Source of the DNA: Talpa occidentalis
Taxonomy: Eukaryota; Chordata; Mammalia; Eulipotyphla; Talpidae
NCBI RefSeq assembly: GCF_014898055.3
Contig: NW_023600993.1
Span: forward strand, 21,339,048-21,403,047
Length of the DNA stretch: 64,000 nt
Reading direction: 5' to 3'
The notes below the pieces were generated by a model. That model was given only the letters and a program-made list of their open reading frames with translations, was not told where the DNA came from and did no database searches. Within the stretch, counting starts at the first letter, position 1. The number at the start of each line of letters is the position of its first letter. The translations under genes and the position numbers were made by a program. This document shows positions 57,579 through 64,000 of the stretch, one piece after another.

Positions 57579-57924
57579 TTTTATTTTTGTATTATTTTTA
57601 TTTTATGTATCTTTACATCATTCTTCATTTTTATTTATTTATTTATTTTTTAAAAAAGCTTTATTTATACAAGAACCAGGGTACAGGCCAGGTGCACGGG
57701 AGGGTGAGAGGATTCACCAGAGACAGAACAGGCCGGCAGACTGATGAACAGAACAGGCAGACTGATGAAATACACTGCTGAGAGGAGCAGCTAGTGAGAC
57801 AGGAGAGGTCTGCTACGCCATGTGGGACCCTCGCTAGCTGGTGGCCGGATCGAACTGGTGCTGCAGAGGCTGTGGACAGCTTCACAGAGCTATGCTCAAC
57901 TGTCTGCACCACCAGGGGAGGACC
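57579..57924 (-). mobile_element. Probable SINE/L1 3'-end chimera
   Basis: One perfect 16-bp duplication, tcttcttgtttttaga (57563-57578 and 57925-57940), encloses two different parts. On the minus strand the 5' part (57924 to about 57646) is a type C SINE. The 3' part contains, at 57597-57629, sequence homologous to the L1 3' terminus seen at 8277-8310 (tacatcattcttcat versus tacatcatttttcat). The order SINE then L1 3' end then target site is that expected when reverse transcription starts on L1 RNA and jumps to a SINE RNA. Confidence 0.75.
57646..57924 (-). mobile_element. tRNA-derived SINE, type C (5' part of chimera)
   Basis: Body aggccaggtgcacgggaggg, head ccaccaggggagga. A short internal duplication (gcagactgatgaacagaaca / gcagactgatgaaatacac) is present. 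The tail 'aataaagctttttt' runs straight into TTTA units and the L1-like segment. Confidence 0.93.
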
Positions 57925-57940
57925 TCTTCTTGTTTTTAGA

Positions 57941-58963
57941 ATTTGGGTGCTTAACTAAGCCAGTGGGAGTATTTTGCAGGCTTTAGGGAACTGGCTCCTT
58001 TTGAGGGCACACTGACAAATACCTTACATTTTAGTGTCCTTACTGACTTGCTTCATTTTTCCATTTGAGGGACCTGTGTCCAGATTGTGACTGAATAATT
58101 TTGGTCTTAAGTGTGTTATGTACCAAAATTAATGTGTATAATTTACCGATCAAGGCTATTGAAATGTACACGTGAAATGCACCTTTGACTTTTATACTTT
58201 GCATGATACTTTTTTACTCCTTTTTTGACACATGGCATAGAACTTTATAGCTATTATCTGAATAAAGGGAAGATTATTAAATAAGAGGAAATTGCATCAA
58301 TGTAATATTAATGCTTGAAGATTTGGGGAAAGATTGTCTGAGATACTGGGGTAATATCATGCTGGAGTCATCCTACTGAAATTGACCAAAATGCTTAATT
58401 TTAATGAAATATATTTACAATTTTTTAAAAATAAAGAATAAGAGACCTTGAATATATAACATCAAAGGTAAGAATATGGTAAGAAAATACTGGACCAAAA
58501 CTTGGAGTGGGTAAGAATCCAGATAGATCAGTCCAGCACATACTGCTGCTATGATGGGAAATTTCTTCATCTCAAAATATAACCTATCCAGCTAAAATTT
58601 GCTTTGATAATCTCAGGAAATTAGGAGGTATTGAAAGTCAATGCCTTTGGACCTTCAAGGTTAGAGACACCGTGTTAAGCTACTTCAACTTCACATGCAT
58701 CTCCAAGTGCTACTAAGGTGATCCAAGGAATTTTTTGTTGATTAAAGCTGTCCCAGCTGAGTGGAACTCAACACCATGCGGAAGCAAAACCAAACCAAAC
58801 AAAAACCATCTGGAGGAATTTACTAGTATTTAATTCCTCAAATTGTTCCTACAAATTTGTAATTTTTTAAGTGTTCAAGAAACAGTCAAAGGTACTTAGA
58901 CACTCAGGGGAATAAGATACCAAGAATAAAAACCCACAGAAGCCACAGAGAGTGGTAGATTCA
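57941..58963. other. Non-coding sequence, unassigned
   Basis: No gene or named repeat. Confidence 0.4.
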
Positions 58964-58976
58964 CAAGGACATTAGA

Positions 58977-59250
58977 TTTTGATTTTTTTTTTTCTTTCTT
59001 ATACTTATTCTTTTTCCTGGTCACTTATTTAGGTTTTCTAGATTCTAGCTATGAGTGAGACCATCTAGTATTTTTCTTTTTCTTTCTGGCTAATTTCACT
59101 GAGCATGATCCCTTCCAGCTCCATCAAAAAATCAAAATCAACAAACAATTATGTACCAGAGACACACTATTGGGGGGGGATGGCGGGGAAAGGAGGGGTT
59201 GGGGTCAAAATAAGGGGGTTGCAATTGTATGGGGAATATAAAAAATAAAA
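58977..59250 (+). mobile_element. Short LINE-1 insertion with 5' inversion
   Basis: Left part (about 58981-59124: agctatgagtgagaccatct, ctgagcatgatcccttccag) is antisense L1. Right part (about 59130-59250: gtaccagagacacactattg, ttgcaattgtatggggaata, then an A-rich tail) is sense 3' UTR. Flanks aaggacattagat and agggacataagat are an imperfect duplication. The tail begins earlier than in the 8265 copy. Confidence 0.85.
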
Positions 59251-59264
59251 AAGGGACATAAGAT

Positions 59265-60429
59265 AAAAGAACTCAGCCTCAGAGTACTTTCTAAGGTCAA
59301 AGAACAAAAGCCAAAGTTATAAATCAAACAGGAAGCTAGAGCTATGGAACGTAGGACATAATTTGAGTATTAGAGACCTGAACAATGGCAATTTGAGATT
59401 TGAGCAATGATTAATGTAATTCCATGGGTTTGTATTATATTAGATTAAATAAATTTGAAGAGTGAAGTGAATGAAAAAATGGATTAGAGAAAACTATAAA
59501 CAGATTGCAGCATAGAAAGACAGAATGTTATAAATACAGTGAGAACATTAATAGAATGAGAAGTTCTGTCACACTTGTACTTGAAGTTCCAGAGTTATGA
59601 ATGAAGGTAATCAGTGAAGCTATATTATACAGCCTCAAAATATATAAATATCTTTGTCAAAAAGTCAAGAGGTAAATTTGTTATCATAGTGAGAAATTTC
59701 CATTACTTTCAGTAATTGAGAAGATTTAAATAGCATTTTGACTTAATGTAAATCAAAATAATAATGTATCCAAGTACAGTATAAGCAGTCTTATTAAGCA
59801 CACATGGAACTTTTATGAAAATTTACTGTAAATGGATCAAAGAGTAAGTTTCATCAAATATCAAATGACTAAATCATTCAGAGTCTTTTCTCTGATGACA
59901 ATAGCATTTTGCTAGAAATCAACAGCATAAAAACTAGAAGAAAGTCCCTATTTGAAAACTCAAAGCAATTCATATTTGTGTTATGTCTTTCCCATATTCC
60001 TTTCCCTACTTTTCCCCAGAATTTCTAGTTCCTTTTGGTTTTTGTTGATGTTGATAACCAGATAACATGTAGTTAATATGGAATCTTAATCATGGTTTAT
60101 ATTACTGAATTTCCTGTATTCCCCTAGAGACAATGCTTCAGAAATACTTCGTACTGCTTCAGTACAAAGCAGTGTACTTTGTGATGCTCTGTGAACCAGT
60201 TATATAGCTGTCATCCTGAAATTTTCCTTGGTCTTCATCTGAATTAGATTCCTCTTTTCTGAAATTTTATTTTCTCCTTTTTTATATTCTAATTTGTTTG
60301 CTAGCAATATCTCCAAACTAGCAAAAGAACAAAGTAATTTTTCTGAGTTTCTTTATTAAATCCAGATTTTGTTCTCCTGTAATTTGATGATTTATCAGTT
60401 TACAGAATCCTAGGATTAAAATATTTTTT
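59265..60429. other. AT-rich non-coding sequence
   Basis: No gene or named repeat. Confidence 0.4.
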
Positions 60430-60941
60430 AAATTAAATTTATTGATTTGCCATTTGTTTACAAAACTATATGATTTCAGGAATACAGTTTGATACCTCAA
60501 TATGTGTATGTGTTTCACTTACCCACCATCAAAGTTCCAGGGTCATCCCACTATTAAATCAACCCCTTCAAACCATAATCCCCACTCTCCCCTTCCCTTT
60601 TGATAACCACCATATTTTTCACAGAATATAAGTTATTTTTGTTGTATTTTGTCAGTTTTCTTTGCTTATGTGTATTCCACATTTGAATGAAACCACCCAG
60701 TAATTGTATTTCACTCTCTGACTTACTTCACTTAGCATAATCACCACGAATTATATGCAAGTTTTCATAAAAGGCAAGAGTTCATCTGTTTTAACAGCTG
60801 AATAGTATTCCACTGAGTACATACACTGCAACTTTTTACCTCATCATGTGTCTTAAGGCATTAAGGCTGATTCTGTGTCTTGTCTGTTGTGAGTAAAGCT
60901 GCTGGGAATGCAGATCTGCATATATCTTTTCATATTTTTTA
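60430..60941 (-). mobile_element. L1 ORF2-end/3' UTR fragment (antisense)
   Basis: Antisense L1 landmarks: actatatgatttcaggaata, tgacttacttcacttagcat, gctgaatagtattccactga, gtgagtaaagctgctgggaa. Interrupted on the right by the SINE at 60942. Confidence 0.8.
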
Positions 60942-61211
60942 TTTTATTTTTTTAAAGATTTATTTATTTCATACAAGAACTGGGGTACATACCAGATATG
61001 AGGGAGTGTGAGAGCATTCACCAGAGACAGAGCAGGGAGCAGAACAGGCAGACTGACGAAATACACTGCTGAGGGGAGCAGTGGGCGCAACAGGAGAGCT
61101 CTGCTGCGCCATGTGGGACCCTCGCCGGCTGGCCGGGATCGAATCAGTGCTGCAGAGGCTGTGAACAGCTTCATAGTGTGGCGCTCGACTGCCTGTGCCA
61201 CCAGGGGAGGC
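60942..61211 (-). mobile_element. tRNA-derived SINE, type C
   Basis: Duplication tcttttcatatttttta on the left (from about 60926) versus tctttttcatatttttta on the right (from 61212). Body taccagatatgagggagtg, head gccaccaggggaggcc; CpGs partly kept. Confidence 0.94.
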
Positions 61212-61229
61212 CTCTTTTTCATATTTTTT

Positions 61230-62066
61230 AGATTCATGCCTCGCGTGGTGTTGCTGGACTATATACTATATACTTCCATTATGTTTTTTTGTAATTTTGA
61301 AGGTTTTGCTCTGTTTTCTTCTGGTATCAAGAAAGATGAAAAGTTCTGCTATGTGTTTGATTCCTTTACTAGTAACCTGTTTATTTAATTAGTATTTTCA
61401 CAGAATTTTTACAGAATTTTAGAGAATGTCCTTATTATTCTTCAAGGTTCAAGTTCATGATAGTTTTTCTAAGTCTAGCACACTTTTAAAGATCCTCTTA
61501 GCACTTCCTAGGACCTTTAAACTGAAAACACATTTCTTTCTAATTGCAAGAGGTTTTCATTATTTCTGTGATAATTCCTTCTTCTTCGTATTTTGTTTTT
61601 CTAAACGGAATAACCTGCTAGTGTTTTACTCTTGGGGCACCTGATATCTTCTCTATGTTTCATGTATGTTTAGCTTGTAAGTTCCACCTTTGAGTGTAGT
61701 AGTGAAGATCTAAGATTTTGGATCCAGACTCATCTTATACTCACCACTATACAAGTGAGTCTGAGATGTGCCTTTTTCCATGCCTTTCAACCATTAGGTG
61801 ACTGTTTTCTTATCTGTACATTGCAAATGATAATAGAATTTACCTTATAGAAATGTAGGGGATTAAGTCTGTTAATATATGCAATGACCACATACTTTTA
61901 CCAGTATCTGATACATTCATGCACTCACCAATGTTAGCTCATATGTCTCCTTTTCAAGTAATTTTTTGATGCAAATATTCAACTTTATCATCCTGCCACT
62001 CCACTGAATTTTCTTAGAATTCTTAATCTTGGAGAATGCTTTTATATTCCTGATTTTGTTTTCTTT
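61230..62066. other. Non-coding sequence, unassigned
   Basis: No gene or named repeat. Short plus-strand ORFs (61195-61392, 61426-61644) show no motif. Confidence 0.4.
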
Positions 62067-62083
62067 TGGTTTTTATTTACTTA

Positions 62084-62389
62084 TTTTTTTTAGAAAGTGA
62101 TTGCCTTTATTTTTAAAGATTTATTTATTTATTTATTCATTTATACAAGCGCTGGGTACATTCAGAAGCACGGGAGGGTGAGAGAATTCACCAGAGCCAG
62201 AGGAGGGGAGAGCAGAGCAGGCAGAAAGACCGAAGTACACTGCTTAGGGGAGCAGCGGGTGGCAGGAGAGGTCTGCGCGTCATGTGGGACCCTCACCGGT
62301 GGCCCGGAATCAAACCGGCGCTGCAGAGGCTGTGGGCAGCTTCTCACCCCAGCCCCAGCGCTCAACCTCTGCGCCACCCGGGAGGCCCC
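62084..62389 (-). mobile_element. tRNA-derived SINE, type A, with 3' extension
   Basis: Duplication tggtttttatttactta (62067-62083) versus tggtttttattttctta (62390-62406). Between the left duplication and the normal tail lies extra sequence. On the sense strand, after AATAAATCTTT, it reads aaaaataaaggcaatcactt then tctaaaaaaa. This looks like transcription past the terminator of the source copy. Confidence 0.93.
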
Positions 62390-62406
62390 TGGTTTTTATT
62401 TTCTTA

Positions 62407-63204
62407 TATGTAATAGTTCCTCAAATATTAAGGAGTATACTGAATCTATTTTTTAAAGTTATCATTATTATTGATTTTTGTATCATCCCTATCTAAAAAT
62501 ATAGGCAACTAGACAATTAACACATAATTGACTGAGAAGATAATGTATCACAATAAAAACTGTCGGTGTAACCTCCAGTTCATTTTTCCGGCCTTCATCC
62601 CTTATATTCTCCTGACTCTCTCCCTCTGCTCCCCTTAACCTGACTTTGTCTGTTAATGTCCATAGTTTTTTAAGTTTGTGGGTTGAATCATCCACTGTTT
62701 ACAAATCCGATGTTTGCCTTTGCCATTCTAACTTCCCTTAGTATATGTGATTCCCTAGAATTACTAACCTTATGCTGTAAGTGGCAACATTTCTTCTTTC
62801 CTTATGACTGAATAGTAGCCCCAGTTCTGGTCTGACTTCCTGTTTTGAGGAAATTTTATTGAAATTCGCCCACATCCATTCTTTCAAGTATTGGCGTTGT
62901 GGCTTATACCAGTCCTGCGGAGTGGAGTGTTTATGATGGTCACTGTGTGGTAAGCAAAAACTAAAATACTTAGTATCTAACACTTCATAGAAAAGGACTG
63001 TCACTGGTGCTTGCTTAACTGTTTCACATGTTTTAAGACTTTATGAAATTTGTTGACATCTCTAGTCTGATGATGATTTCCATTCCTATTTTCTTAATGT
63101 TGCAAATTTTCCTTATTTATTTCTACTTTTTTTTTTCAATGTACTTCCTAAACTAAATGTAAATATTCAGCCTGCCATTTCAAACATAAAGACTGTTTTC
63201 TTTT
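62407..63204. other. Non-coding sequence, unassigned
   Basis: No gene or named repeat. Confidence 0.4.
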
Positions 63205-63470
63205 TTTTTTTTAAGATTTATTTATTTATGCATTCAAGAGCTGTGGTACAGCCAGAGGTGTGGAGGGTGAGAGGATTCACCAGAGACAGAGCGGGGAACA
63301 GAAACAGGCAGATTGACTGAATACACTGCCGAGGGGAGCAGCAGGCGAGACAGGAGAGGTCTGCTGTGCCATATGGGTTGCTCCCTGGCTGGGGATTGAA
63401 CTCGTGTTGCAGAGGCTGCAGACAGCTGCGTAGGTTGTGTTTTAACCCCTTGTGCCACCAGGGCAGTCCC
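63205..63470 (-). mobile_element. tRNA-derived SINE, type B
   Basis: T-run then aagatttatttatttatgc, body gtacagccagaggtgtggag, head gtgccaccagggcagtccc. Flanking duplication not clear in T-rich surroundings. Confidence 0.92.
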
Positions 63471-64000
63471 TCTTTTTCAATTCAATTCATTGAGTTCACA
63501 TTGAGTACATTATTTTGATCATTTCTGCTTTCTAATTCTATAACCATGAATTTTTATCGTGTTTTATTTTATGTTTCTACTATTAAATTATTGGTCTTTT
63601 TATTTTCCTCTTTTATGAATACCTAATTTGTTTTTCCTTCATGCTCTTCTTCACACCTATGATTTTCCTTAATTAAAGATTAATTCATTTATTTCTAGAT
63701 TGTATACATTCATTGTTTTCACATACTGGCCATTTGGAGCGTTCTAGCAGTTTTGCTGTGAAATTAGGGGAATGGGAAGTGAGCCTGCTTATACTTTTAT
63801 ATCAGCTTCAACCTTCTGGAAGACATGGAGATTTAATCAAGTCACTTACTATATTAAGATAGCTCATTTAATTCTACTAAGCAGCCATATACTAGTTGTT
63901 AAGAAACTAACCAGTCATTGGAATAAAGACAAATTTGTGAAGTTTTCTTTTTTCTAATCAAATAGTTTTGTACATATGAGGTTTCACATACAACCAACAT
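63471..64000. other. Non-coding AT-rich sequence to window end
   Basis: No gene. T-rich sequence at 63480-63720 might be old L1-type, but I see no firm landmark. Confidence 0.35.

Noticed and set aside
6283..63470. tRNA-like heads of the SINEs as functional tRNA genes
   Set aside because: They keep A- and B-box-like sequence but no consistent cloverleaf and are followed by the SINE body, so they are SINE promoters.
6283..63470. Naming the SINE as a CHR, Rhin-1, VES, TAL or SINEC family
   Set aside because: The head is CHR-like, but the body does not match what I remember of these families. Without a library search a name would be a guess.
1..64000. Endogenous retrovirus or LTR element
   Set aside because: I found no paired LTRs, primer-binding site, or gag/pol-like translation.
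1..64000. CRISPR-like regularly spaced repeats
   Set aside because: Repeated sequences are interspersed retroelements and microsatellites; the context is mammalian and no spacer array exists.

Overview
The window is a gene-free, AT-rich stretch of placental-mammal nuclear DNA, either intergenic or inside a large intron. The evidence is the repeat content: MIR, L2, HAL1, MER5-type and other hAT relics, decayed and younger LINE-1 copies, and 27 copies of one tRNA-derived SINE. No open reading frame looks like a host gene. The longest ones either translate SINE or LINE sequence or are short chance ORFs. I see no rRNA or functional tRNA gene, CRISPR array, bacterial feature or recognisable endogenous retrovirus.

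The dominant element is a roughly 260-300 bp SINE. It has a tRNA-like head (A-box-like TGGCGCAGCGG, B-box-like GGTTCGATCCC), a unique body, and an AATAAA-rich tail ending in the Pol III terminator TCTTT (a 'T+' class SINE). I sort the copies into three types by the body next to the tail. Type B reads gggtacaggccagagg on the + strand of minus-strand copies (15 copies, most diverged). Type C has a 'caggggaggc' head (4 copies). Type A reads gggtacagtcagaag, is GC-rich and keeps CpGs (8 copies, apparently youngest). The head resembles the tRNA-Glu-like heads of CHR-type SINEs of cetartiodactyls, but the body differs. I saw no Alu, B1/B2, carnivore SINEC, BovB or Bov-tA sequence. A laurasiatherian is my guess; I cannot name the species or the SINE family.

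Layout. 1-6.3 kb: MIR, a 75-bp L1 stub and a long decayed L1-type fragment, no SINE. 6.3-21.7 kb: nine SINEs, a 5'-inverted L1 (8265-9052), fossil L1 ORF2 (11.5-12.3 kb) and old L1 pieces. 21.7-36 kb: SINE-poor (two SINEs in about 14 kb), mostly unassigned sequence with MER5 relics. 36-46 kb: dense SINEs, including two nested pairs, and long old L1 fragments. 46-53.5 kb: few SINEs and a HAL1 copy. 53.5-64 kb: a third nested SINE pair, a SINE/L1 chimera, a second 5'-inverted L1 and further SINEs.

The most interesting observations concern retrotransposition: a probable SINE/L1 template-switch chimera (57579-57924), two SINEs sharing a novel 3' tail, a SINE with a read-through 3' extension, nested SINE pairs that give a relative chronology, and a strong orientation bias (23 of 27 SINEs on the minus strand).
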